Assembly (NCBI GenBank): GCA_963971305.1
Contig: OZ020317.1
Location: 18,494,001-18,558,000 of the forward strand
Length of the DNA stretch: 64,000 nt
Direction: 5' to 3'
Source of the DNA: Arcuatula senhousia
Lineage: Eukaryota > Mollusca > Bivalvia > Mytilida > Mytilidae
Positions 46,101-58,300 of the stretch are shown here, piece after piece. Numbering within the stretch: position 1 is the stretch's first letter; every line of letters begins with the position of its first letter. A model generated the notes under the pieces. The model was not told the DNA's origin. It was given only the letters and a program-made list of their open reading frames with translations, and made no database searches. Made by a program: the position numbers and the translations under genes.

Positions 46101-46480
46101 AGAATCAGGCTTGCATTTCATGTACCATTTTTTACTCCTATAGCATTTACAAAGCACGTGCATTTTGTTAACACGAATAAAAAAACGTAACCATACAGAG
46201 CAATTACCAAAAAAAAAATGACATACTAGTACATGTAAATGCATTATGCAAAACGTACAAAAAAGATTTTGTTCTTCAAAAAAGGAACACATTTATATGT
46301 ACTGTATTGCAAAAAACATTTTAATGATAAAAAATTGTCTATTTTTAAAATCTTTTTGAACAAATAAATGTTAGGTACCTAATTTTCTTCGTAACATTTA
46401 AGCAAAGATAACTGAATTATACTTGCCGCATGTAAAGTTTGCTTCCTGAAATACTATAAAATAGTTTAGTAATGTTGACT
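46100..46480. other. Gene-free AT-rich stretch
   Basis: No gene or clear repeat seen; the 87-aa minus frame has no recognisable features. Confidence 0.45.
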
Positions 46481-46489
46481 GTTTTTCAG

Positions 46490-46745
46490 ATCATGCTGGA
46501 AATTGAACTTGACCTGTATTTTATTGTACTCAATAGCTGTACAAAATATCATTTGAATCCCATGACGCGTTTTCAAGTTATTGGTCGGAAACTCAAAATT
46601 TTATGAAATTTTATTTTTCAAAGTGGCCTATCTCGAAAACTATTTTTGGATCATGCTGAAAATCAAACTTGACCTGTATTTTATTGTACTAAACAGCTGT
46701 GCAAAATATCATTCAAATCCTTTAAACATATTAAATAACAAAACT
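46490..46745 (+). repeat. ~158-bp direct duplication
   Basis: gatcatgctg, aacttgacctgtattttatt and gtacaaaatatcatttgaat recur about 158 bases apart with small changes. Confidence 0.75.
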
Positions 46746-46749
46746 CCAT

Positions 46750-47260
46750 GAAACACTTTTTGTGTCATACATGTTGTCTATCATGGAAGCTACTGTAAGT
46801 CAGGTTTTATTTCTTATTTCTATAAGCTGGGTCAGAAATTAGCTGTTAAGATCATGGAGAAGGGAAATTTAACAAACAGATTGGTTGATTTTAAATCAAT
46901 TTTAAATAAGTAATTATGAAGCGAAATTGTAAAGGTCAATTAGAGTTATCTTTCCTTTATTGTAAGTACGTCACATGAATAGTACTCAGAAATTAATTAT
47001 CGTTCGATTTGCTTTTGACTGCGATATATGTTTGAAATTATTTTAACGTCAAATTCTGAAAAAAATCAGTAAACGTTCCAGGCCTTTCCACGAGTAATGA
47101 ATACTACGTCATTTTTTTCAAATATTTCCATATATTTATTTCATTTAATTTCATTTTTAGGAATAGCGCCTCTCTTGAATCTCAAAACGAAGAAACTCGC
47201 GTCATGCATAACACAATTTATTGTCAGAAACATTGTTGTTATTCTTATATCTACTACCCG
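46750..47260. other. Gene-free stretch
   Basis: AT-rich; near 47,160-47,225 (gcgcctctcttgaatctcaaaacgaagaaactcgcg) there is a faint echo of a hammerhead unit, too diverged to call. Confidence 0.35.
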
Positions 47261-47261
47261 T

Positions 47262-47600
47262 TAAGGTTTATCGCTGCTGGTGGGGTTTTAATTTCCCGAA
47301 CGTAATCCGCTCCGGAATCAACACTTTTGTGTTGGAGAACACATCAACGCTATAAATTATGTGTTTAAACTTTAAAATGGTCAAATCCTAAGGCTCTGTC
47401 TATCCCAGATATTGGTTGATCTTAGTTATTATTTTGTGTTCCTGTTTGATATTTTGGTAACATTGCTCATTGCTCTAAATATTGTAGATATAGTGTTTTG
47501 CTTTTCCCATAGAATGGATAGATTGCCTCTGGTGAGTCTATAATAAACGGAACGTGCATCAGGCGTAACAAAATTATCGTCTGGAATTCTATTGTATATA
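47262..47600 (+). mobile_element. Decayed retrozyme monomer
   Basis: Segments ctgctggtggggttttaatt, caacacttttgtgttggaga, aatcctaaggctctgtctat and aggcgtaacaaaattatcgt match the 358-bp unit in order. It carries a mutated hammerhead at 47,523-47,566. Confidence 0.7.
47523..47566 (+). ncRNA. Inactive hammerhead remnant
   Basis: The core is CTGGTGA and GGAA instead of CTGATGA and GAAA. The loop and flanking stem I half (GCCT / AGGCGT) remain recognisable. Confidence 0.6.
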
Positions 47601-47689
47601 TACATGTATTTTTTTCATTTCGATACAATTTTCCAATTTGTTGAAAGACAGGATAAAATTGCAATCAGTAGGTTTGAATTATTATGCCC

Positions 47690-48060
47690 CTCTCTTGTGA
47701 CGAAATGTCGGGTGCATTAAGTTTTTCTCGTGTCCGTCTGTCTGTATGTACGTCAATACGAATTTCCGCAAGGCTTTTCTAAGAAACCGTACATTATAAT
47801 TATTTGAAACTTGGTAGGAGGGTACAGTGTGACAAACACTTCACCCGAGGCGACTCACCGACCGGATGGACTTTTATATCCTGTTTGGGCCGGGTTGAAA
47901 ATTTCCGTCAATCTTTTCTCGGAAGCTGCGCATGAGAATTATTCGAAACTTTTTGTATGTCCTAAGAGACTGTTAGATTTGTCTGATTTTACTTCCTGTT
48001 TGGGGACTTGCCAGGGCATGTCGCACGGACACATTCCTTCTTTATCATTTTACCGTTAAG
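47690..48060 (+). repeat. Dispersed repeat (gtccgtctgtctgtatgtac)
   Basis: gcccctctcttgtgacgaaa, then gtccgtctgtctgtatgtac and an internal near-duplication of attatttgaaactt / attattcgaaactt about 130 bases apart. The 82-aa plus frame is repeat-derived. Confidence 0.45.
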
Positions 48061-48064
48061 AGGG

Positions 48065-49190
48065 ATCAAAATAAGCCATATTTACAAAACCATTCTTTGA
48101 TTAAATATTGTCCTTTTTCAAATCAATCAAACTCTTAAACTATTTTGATAAATTTTCAATTTATTTTCGTGGTAAGCATATCGAAAACTTCATTCAAATT
48201 AACGACTTTTACAAAATACCGGTAATAATATAAAGAATAACCTTTTAATGTGGCTTTTTATCTTTTTTGTTGCTGAACTTATCAAAGGTTGAACAATTTT
48301 ATTGCTTTTTTGTTTGTTTACATGAGGTTCTAATTTTCTTCCATTTTACAGTGTTAAAAGGTTGTCATGTGGCAATCTGGAGGAATATTTGAAAATCTTG
48401 TGGCTTCTTTATACTCATAAAAGGCGCTGTCTGTCATATCTATATCTATTTTAATCCTCTGTTGCTCGTTGTCACATCTGTTCTGTTTTTCTTTTGCCTA
48501 TAACAAATTAAGATATTATTGTTGGTTTAACAAAAAGGCGTCTTTAACAGCAATATAGCGCTTTCTTTTACATTTTATAATGCTTGAGTAAAAAAACTGT
48601 AATACGATTTTGCAGTCGGTATCACCTATATTAGCTAATGATAGGTTTACCCTTTTTGTCACTGCTAACTTCTTGCACATCACTTGTATGGCAACCAAAT
48701 GTTATAACAAAACAATTGAACTAGGAAGACCAATCTCAATATCAAATAAAAATTACTAAGCAAGAAAGACATCTGGTCTGGCATCATCGAAATAAAACGT
48801 AGTTATAAAGCTGACTTTTAAAGCAAATAGTTGGCATGTTCAAACTTTAAATTTTTCGAGCATTACATTTTGTAGCTTCTACTTTGATCTTTCCTTTTTA
48901 ATTCTAGGAAATGAAAAGAGTCGTTAACTTGCACGTGATATTCCCATTTGTCGGGCAGCCATTTTTCGTCACAATTTTTTTATCATTAGGACCATTTTTG
49001 CAAGTGACGTGTGTCAATAAACGGCTGGCAAATTAGTTAAGAAATCCTCTTCCTTGACGAAAATTCACTTAAAAAAAAGAGATCCACTGTTTTATTTGTA
49101 AAAATATTAAAGCCACCTGAAATTTCAATCAATGTTCATAGAAGTAATTATACTGCATTAAGGGTTTGAAAACATTTAGAAAAATATGCA
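48065..49190. other. Gene-free stretch downstream of the LRR gene's transmembrane exon
   Basis: This should contain an intron and possibly the cytoplasmic exons of the minus-strand LRR gene, but I could not identify one. The 60-aa frame at 48,516-48,698 lacks good splice borders. Confidence 0.4.
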
Positions 49191-49193
49191 TAC

Positions 49194-49336
49194 CTTCATT
49201 TCAAGTCCTTTTAAATTACTTTTGCTGACCATGTTGACAATCACAGTGGCAACAGTAATTGTCCCACACAAAATGCCAATCGCTGATCCGAACACAAAAT
49301 ATGGAGCTAAAATTGACATTTTATCTCCTGACTTTT
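49194..49336 (-). CDS. Transmembrane exon of the LRR gene
   Basis: 143 bases, reading SGDKMSILAPYF then VFGSAIGILCGTITVATVIV, a 20-plus-residue hydrophobic span, then NMVSKSNLKGLEMK. Acceptor ATTAACAG, donor GTATGC. The plus-strand 75-aa frame at 49,186-49,413, which looks like a signal peptide, is its antisense. Confidence 0.65.
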
Positions 49337-52300
49337 CTGTTAATATAAGATATCATGACAATGCTATATGTATTAAAATTTTCAGTGAATTAAGTAAATA
49401 TTCATGCGTGTAAATATGTATATTTTTTTCTTTATTATTTTTTATTTTCAAAGCTCAAGTACATACATGTATATAGTTAATATATTATACCGTATAGCGG
49501 GTTATTATCGCGGTTTCAATGCCAAAAAGTATGTGAAAATATTTTCGCAGGGGTAAATTTTCGCGGTTTTATTGTCAAGAAAGTATGTGAAAATATTTTG
49601 CGGGTTTTATTTTCGCGGTTTGTGAATGTGTTTGTATACGACTTGCATTAAATATTTTCGCGGGATTTATTTTCGTGATTTCGGTTCAACCGCAAAAATC
49701 ATACCACCGCGAAAATAACCCGCATACGGTAAAGCATTTGGAAACATAAGCACAGGTTGTAATCTATAATTGACTCAGAGACACCAAACGCCATGATTTG
49801 ATCGACATAGGTGGTCATGCATGACCGATATATGGGGATTAGGTCGAAATGACATTTTGTGTGAAATTATAAAGAAAACTTTAATAAAAAATAATTGCAT
49901 AAACTGAACAGCTCTTGACCAATTTAGTTGATTTGAAACATACATAATGAAAGTTGTGTTGGATTGTAGAAAACTAAGAATATAAGCGTCTATTTGTCGC
50001 AAAGTATCAATAAAATTAAGACGGACTTTAAACGTATTTACATAAAAAACATTTGTATCATAATACATGTATCTGTTCTATTTTTATGTAAAGACAATGA
50101 CATGCCTTTTGTTTTTATCTTAAAAAAATATTAAAATCGGATTCGGCTATGTGAAGATTTAAAAATTCATTGCTTGAGAGTGACAAGTTTAAGTCCTATT
50201 TTGATATGTGACCGAGTCCCCAACTATAAGCAAACCGCCCCGATTTATATGATTACAAATACCAAAAACGCGAGTATGAACGGTTAATTTGGTTAAGCTG
50301 TATATCGATATTTCAAGGAGTAACCTCTCATCAGTAGCATTTAAATCAAAACATTGGAAGGTCAAATTCCAAATTTTAGGATATATTTTTCACAAAACAT
50401 GTTTCCTATGTCCGATTTAAAACTAAGTGATGTAAGTGTGGTGTATATGTTACAGTAAAAGTGTATAACTAGGAAGTATACATAATTCCTGAAATTTTCA
50501 GTAAATATGTATAATTACTGACATCATTAGTTATTATACATATAATTACTGAATTTTTTAGGAATTATGCATAATTACTAAAATATTGAACAGTAATTAT
50601 GTATAGTTCATATAAGACTTAATGTAATAGAATTTTAACTTCTTTTAATTTGTGCAAAAACGTGTCAAGAAAAGCAAAAAAAGCACAAAGCATTACTTTA
50701 CAGAATTTTGACCCTTTATATCACACGTATATATTCCCCTTGACTTTGAAATATCTGTAGTTCTCACTGTGTAAGTACGACACATTATTACACACGTATT
50801 TGAGGATATGTTTAGATGGCAACACATTACACATGCATATAACTGCCTCACCAAGAATGTTTTTTTTCCAACTTGTGACAATTCTATCATTTTTACTGAA
50901 TGCTTCAAATTTTGAAGATGTAAAATCATCTTTACACATAAAATGCAAGTTGGGTTAATTTAACCATTACTATTATTGGTAAAATTGATAACAATTAAGT
51001 TAAAAGAGAGACTCGAGAAGAAGAAGTAAGCCTGTTTATTTGACTTTAAGGCTAGCTAGAGAACCCTACCATGCTATCCAAAATACACAAGAGTCATGAT
51101 TATAAACAGTTGCTTTAGTTATAGGCCTTTACCGTAATTGTTCAATGCTAAGAAACATTAAAGACCGAGCCTTATGTTTTTAACAATCTGATAGAGCAAG
51201 AATATCTGATAGAACAAGAATCAACTGCTATTCAAACAGAAAATGAATAGAGGCTGAATTAAGATTGTTTTGGTTGTTTCTTTACTCTGACTAAAATTTA
51301 GCAAAACGTCTAAAAATATGTCAGTTTACTTCATTTTTGTCAAATCTTCCATTTCAGATAAACTTTTAAATTCATTAAAATCGACTTTTCTATTATTGTC
51401 TTATTTCATGGTGGTTAAGAGTAGTTTTCCATATCAGAAGTTGTCAAAATACTTGGTATATGAATAAGAAAATTAGTGATAGAGTAAATAAATAAACACT
51501 AAGTTATTAAATAGAAGTATAACCATATAAAATTTGTTTTGAGAGACTAATGATTTCAACAGTTACTAATGTTTTGGAATGCTTTTGCTCTATTCTACAA
51601 ATTTACTAAACTTTGTATAAAACGTCTTTAAAAATCAGTAATTACTGGTCAGAAGTAGAAAATATATATAGTTCCTAACCCAATTAGTAATTATACATAT
51701 TTTTTGAAATTAAAGGAATTATGTATAAATCCAAAATATACTCTTTTACTGTAACATATGTAAGTCAACCAAAGCATTTTAAACGAAATTAATGATCACG
51801 TCATGTCCACAGCGGCTCGCTAGGCAATATGCAATAGTGTTCACACTTGTTTTAAAGTTTTAAACTTGTTATGTGGGGTCAAATACTCAAATACAAAGTT
51901 TCTCTGATTGAATAAGCTGGATTTGGTCTCTTTTAAGTCCGCGGTTGTATAAGAATAGGAAATCATGTAATTTTGTAGAAAAATATATCCTTTGAAATTC
52001 TTGATTATTGGTACTTTTTGGAGTTCATATAAAGAACAAATTTATAAATATAAATTCAATATATATTTTCAAATGTATTAATTGAACAAATGCCGTTTAA
52101 TTTTTGATTTTTAATTTGATAAATTTAATTTTAATTTTCATTGATTTTATTTATCAATGCGTCGTATACATGTACATATATGAGTGAAATATATCTTAAA
52201 GTGAAACGAATAAGGTCTAATAACAACCCATCCTTAGATTATTATCATTATTATGATATAAACAATTTATTTAAGGAATGACTGTCATAATTTTTTTTCA

Positions 52301-55300
52301 TTGGGGTATGAAAAAAAAATTGCACATAGAATAATCCGCGACGCGGATTATACTAAATGTGCAAAACTTTTTTGTCATACAGTGTTTGGCATCTTCAATA
52401 TTTTTGGTAGAGCGCCTCTGATGAGTCTTGAATAGACGAAACGCGCGTCAGGCGTAGCAAAATTTATTGTCTGGAACTTTGTTATCATTTGTATTTCGAG
52501 CACACGTGAAGGTTAGCACTGCTGGTGGAGTTCAAATTCCCCGAGGTTAGCCCGCTCCGGCACCAACACTTTTGAGTTGGAGAATACATCAAAGCTTTAA
52601 ATTATCCGTCAAAATTTCAAAATTGTCTAAATCCTAAGGTTCTTCCTACCCCAGACATAGGTTGAATATCTTAGTAATAATTTGGTTCCCCAGTTTGGTA
52701 TTTTTGGTTATACTGTTCTATGCTCTTCATATTCATACAGTGTTTGGCATTTTCAATATTTTTGGTAGAGCGCCTCTGATGAGTCTTGAATAGACGAAAC
52801 GCGCGTTAGGCGTAGCAAAATTTATTGTCTGGAACTTTGTTGTAATTTGTATTTCGAACACACGTGAAGGTTAGCACTGCTGGTGGAGTTTAAATTCCCC
52901 GAGGTTAGCCCGCTCCGGCACCAACACTTTTGAGTTGGAAAATACATCAAAGCTTTAAATTATCCGTCAAAATTTCAAAATTGTCTAAATCCTAAGGTTC
53001 TTCCTACCCCAGACATAGGTTGAATATCTTAGTAATAATTTGGTTCCCCAGTTTGGTATTTTTGGTTATACTGTTCTATGCTCTTCATATTCATACAGTG
53101 TTTGGCATTTTCAATATTTTTGGTAGAGCGCCTCTGATGAGTCTTGAATAGACGAAACGCGCGTCAGGCGTAGCAAAATTTATTGTCTGGAACTTTGTTG
53201 TCATTTGTATTTCGAACACACGTGAAGGTTAGCACTGCTGGTGGAGTTCAAATTCCCCGAGGTTAGCCCGCTCCGGCACCAACACTTTTGAGTTGGAGAA
53301 TACATCAAAGCTTTAAATTATCCGTCAAAATTTCAAAATTGTCTAAATCCTAAGATTCTTCCTACCCCAGACATAGGTTGAATATCTTAGTAATAATTTG
53401 GTTCCCAAGTTTGGTATTTTTGGTTATACTGTTCTATGCTCTTCATATTCATACAGTGTTTGGCATTTTCAATATTTTTGGTAGAGCGCCTCTGATGAGT
53501 CTTGAATAGACGAAACGCGCGTCAAGCGTAGCAAAATTTATTTTCTGGAACTTTGTTGCCATTTGTATTTCGAACACACGTGAAGGTTAGCACTGCTGGT
53601 GGAGTTTAAATTCCCCGAGGTTAGCCCGCTCCGGCACAAACACTTTTGAGTTGGAGAATACATCAAAGCTTTAAATTATCCGTCAAAATTTCAAAATTGT
53701 CTAAATCCTAAGATTCTTCTTACCCCAGACATAGGTTGAATATCTTAGAAATAATTTGGTTCCCCAGTTTAGAATAGACGAAACGCGCGTCAGGCGTAGC
53801 AAAATTTATTGTCTGGAACTTTGTTGTCATTTGTATTCCTTATAAATAAATTTTCAAAATAATGAAAAAAACATGAAAATCTTACTCATAAAAGAACTAA
53901 AATGGTTGCACTTCCTGTAAAAAGTGGGCGTTTCCCCATGATTTTTTATTTGCATTGAGATATGAAAAAATAATTTCGTCCAATCAAATTGCAGTATTTC
54001 AATCAAATTTATTTATTTACATATAGATATCAGAACTAATGAACCATACTTTTTGTCTTATATAACATGAAAATAATTCTTAACGTGCTTGATGGCAGTT
54101 CTAATCATTGTTCCCATTTACTTACGTTTCACGTCGTTAACTGAAAGATTTTTTTCTGTTGGAACATTGGTGCTTCCTTCATCTTCAAAACTAATTCCAG
54201 AAGTGCTTTCAGGACATGCACATCCCTTGGCATCATGACTAGTGTTGTATATGGTCAATCTTTCTGTATCTGAATATGAACAATGGCATTATTCTGGACA
54301 TACAGTTTTCGTTATTCCGTTTTCTCTTTTTTGTTTGTTTGTTTGGGTTTAAGTTAAGTTTTGTTTCTTCCCAATATTATTGAATTTTCAGTGCTAGATA
54401 ATTATTTGTTGCACAAACTTTGGCTCAATATTTGTTTTAAAATACCTGTACACAGATTGGCATGTTGTGACCTCAAGTCTTCATCTGAACCTTTACACTT
54501 AACGTCAAATATAAGCTCTGTGAGTTCCCCTAGAATCAGTTGGTATATGTTCTTTTCCATACAGTTACAGTTGAAGGAGATTGTGCTTGAATTGAATATA
54601 TTATACATCTAGAAGGTACTACTTGTTCATTATAACAATAATTAACGATGAGGAAAAGAACGTTTAAATGAACTATCAATTGAGAATCATTTTCGCTATA
54701 ACAATAATTGACCCTATTTAACAAACTATAATAGTGTTAATAGAAATATAACCGTTATCTATCAAACATGAAAAATAGAATTAAATTATTAAATAGTTTC
54801 ATGTTAAAGGAAGTAACAAAACTATGGACAAGCTTATTTGTCAAATATATCTGCACATTTAAGGTACGGTAGTACATGTCATTACATAATCACTGTTGTT
54901 AGTGTTGATATTTGGCCTTATTATTCGAATTGATGATTGATGTTAAATGCTGATATTTTTTTTTATAAGATCACTTATAACTTGATTGGTGAAATAAAAC
55001 AATTACAAACTTTGATATTAGTCTCTATCTTGATTTATCAACCTGCTCGGCGAGTATAATATTTCTTCGTATTGATTATTCATGATAGCGATTGATATCA
55101 TTATAACATCGAAGTAAAGGTATAACATATCACGATAGTAGTATAAAATCTTAATAATGAATAACATTTCTTTCCTATACATGTATCCATAAGATAAAAA
55201 AAATAGTTAACTGAAACTTACAAGAGTGTTAGAATCGATGTATCAAAAGTTCCATTGTAGAATGTCTCAATGGGATTTTCGTGTAGTTTCCTTCAATGTA

Positions 55301-58300
55301 TTACAACATGATAATTCTTATGAGATATTTCTGAACAAGGAAAACACAATTTAGTTCTTGTTAACAAGTAAATTTTAAATGTCAAAATGAAAGAAAGATT
55401 ACGTTAAAAAACGAAAGCATGTAATGCAAGAATCACTTTGAAATATTGCAAAACTATGTCTCATCGCGCCAAACCTATTAATTGCAAATTATAGCAAAAT
55501 CTGTAAAATACATGTAAGGTGATCACTTAAGCAGATTTCTCATGCCTTGCAAAATTTAATTTCAATTCATTTTTGTTTAATATTCATATTGCAAACACGC
55601 ATCTTTTACCAAAAAATTAGGATCATTTAAGCGTTAAGAGGCGATCTAAATATAAATACTAGGACATATGATTTTCTATTATTATATTATTCAAAATATT
55701 CGCAAAATATTTTTTGTGGGCAAGGAAATGATGATATGCAGATGTTTCAAAGTTAATAAACACCCCAAACCCCACCACTTGGCATATAACAATATTTCAT
55801 GTACATTTAAACAATGAGCTAATAACACGTGTATCAAATAAGAATTATACACTTTGGAAAGCATAAATGCATTACAGATATCGTGTAAAAATGGTACCGA
55901 CATAGAAAGAAGCAGAGGTACGAATTGGGCATACAAATGTCAAAAGTCCAAAAGGGCAGAGACAAAACCAGTAAATTCAAGCGAGAACAGGACAAAAAAA
56001 AAACGGACAACATTAAAAAAACAAAAGTACGAAAACAATCAAACAACACTCAACAACGCGAACTAAAGTGAACTCCGGTGCTCCAGAAGAATATGCAGTT
56101 CCCACTAAGTATAGCACACCCGTCGCGCTGCCAACTTTCAATTCATTGTATCAAATCCGGTAAAGAAATACAAAACAAAACCCGATACCAAAATTTGCAT
56201 TCATCTGAGAGATTGAAATCCCATATTTGTCTATGAGCGAATGATGCCTTCCGTAAAAGTTCTTGAGCGAAGACAGCAACCAAGAAGAAACATAACCCTT
56301 TGTAAGCAATTTTTGTGTCACACGTGACACACGTGCTTTTCTAGAAAACAGATGGAAGACCCTCAAGCTCTGGAATAACCAATAAATTATGATACGTAAA
56401 CTCCATAAGCTGAAGCAGACGGAAGCTTCACAATGGAAAGTTGACGATTGGAAAATTGAAGTCATCACGCTTATCATAGAGCTTTTTTGAAAGTTAAAAT
56501 GAGAGTTTTGATATGAATATCTTAATATAAAGCAGACTTCCTAGAATCAATTGTCTCCTTACATATACCTGTATATTAGAATACTGAGTAATATTGTACA
56601 GGTCTATGGTAATTATTGAAACACCCTGCAATTAAAATGCACCCGTCCAGTTAACGTTGCAAATTTTATGGTCTGATGGCTTTTTTTGGGCGACAATCAA
56701 GGTTGTGAAATTTCAATAAAATAAGATGTATTTTAAAAATATTATAAACGCAATTTTGTAACGTTTCATAAGTGAAATAAAAATGTAACCATTTTGCAAC
56801 ATTTCTAAAAACTTATTTTAATTTACTACTACACGTAGAAAGTGCTGTATTATCTTCTGATTGCGAAGACTTCCCACACGTACCTGTTTGGTAGTATGGA
56901 CCCTATCCCACGCGCATGCACCCTCATAATCTATATCAAATTTTAGCCAATAATTGTGCAGATATAATGGGACTTAGTTTAAGGAAGCTCCTTATCCTTG
57001 CGATATGAAATAAATTCTTAGCAATTTTTTTCCTGAATAATACCCACCCGTAAATTGCATTTTTTTTCGATAATAAAAAATCGCATAGTTCTGTCTTTTG
57101 TCAGAAAAGTTTTAATCGTTTTATCTTACTTTACATCTATTCCACAGTTCAAGATGTAGATTGTACTATGTTGTAACATGTTGTCTCATGAAAAAAATCG
57201 TCATTTGAATTCGAAAATCTTGCCGCAAAAAAACCGGACAAATTAAACTTAATTAGTTCCAATGTTTTTAAATAGACAAAAAAAGCCCTTGAAAGTAGAA
57301 AAAGAAAAGACTATTGGTTGGTTTTCAGACCAAACATTTTTAGGAAAATGTTAAATAATAATGCCTGGAAGTTGTTTAAGCAAATTGATTTTCAAAGTGG
57401 AATAACGGCCGTTCATGAGAAAAACGACTGTTTGCTTGAATTATAATTTCCGAAATATTGTTTGTTGGAAACCCCATGGATCGCTCTAAATATCTGGCAT
57501 CACTACAACTTTCTAAAAGCTTTACATTTTCCTTTAGAAATTAGATCTGGGTACCCCCTAAAATTGGCTTTTTTACGTTACATGTAATTCTGACAAAAAT
57601 ATAGAAATTTGAAATACAAATAATCAGGCCAACAATCAAAATGTACTAAATATGTGTTTTTCTTTATCTCAAAAACGCAAAAGTAAAAAGTATATGTAGC
57701 GATTTCTTTACTTTTTTCGGAATAAAGTGCACTGAACTAAAAACAAAGTTCCAATTAAAGTTAAAATTTCAAGTTTTCTAATCTTAAGATACTAGAATGT
57801 TTTGTAGGAGCTAAACTATATGGCTAAATGGCATTTAGGTTAAAGAAGGTACCTGGAAATTATTATCTTTCATCATGAATATCAACGAAATAAAATGTAT
57901 TTTAACAATAATATAAACCAGATATAACCACGCTTCATGTGTGAAATAAAACCGTTGTTCATTTTGCAAATAAAATCATTTCTTGTATTCAAAACCACGC
58001 ATAGGAAGTGCTGTATTAACTTCTATATTGCATATTATCACCACAGGTGATGCCTTCGCGCAAACACGCACCTATATGTAACTGTTGAACCTAAAGCCTC
58101 GCTGCGCTTGCCTAAAATAAGGATCTGTAAAATGTATAATATAACTTCCGTTACATAGATTCTGAGTTTATTTTATATAGTATAGTACGCACTGGGAGCT
58201 ACATGTAATGCTGAAAAGAACAACAAAATATATCTATATGTAACATTTCGCCAATGAAAAGTTTCAAAAATACCAAATATATTAATTAGTTCTTTCAACT

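Larger units (their letters stand above)
52375..53837 (+). mobile_element. Retrozyme-like tandem array, 358-bp units
   Basis: Four near-identical units with hammerhead cores at 52,418, 52,776, 53,134 and 53,492 (spacing exactly 358). A last unit has lost ~90 bases including the 5' half of the ribozyme. Each unit has ggtggagttcaaattccccg, caacacttttgagttggaga and attgtctggaac.ttgtt. Tandem units each with a self-cleaving hammerhead are the hallmark of retrozymes, non-coding elements that spread through circular RNA and reverse transcription by another element. No protein frame. In an LRR intron, antisense to the gene. Confidence 0.88.

Noticed and set aside
49186..49413. 75-aa plus-strand frame that looks like a secreted peptide
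   Set aside because: It is antisense to the transmembrane exon; the hydrophobic stretch is the complement of the membrane segment, and the minus strand has matching splice sites and phases.
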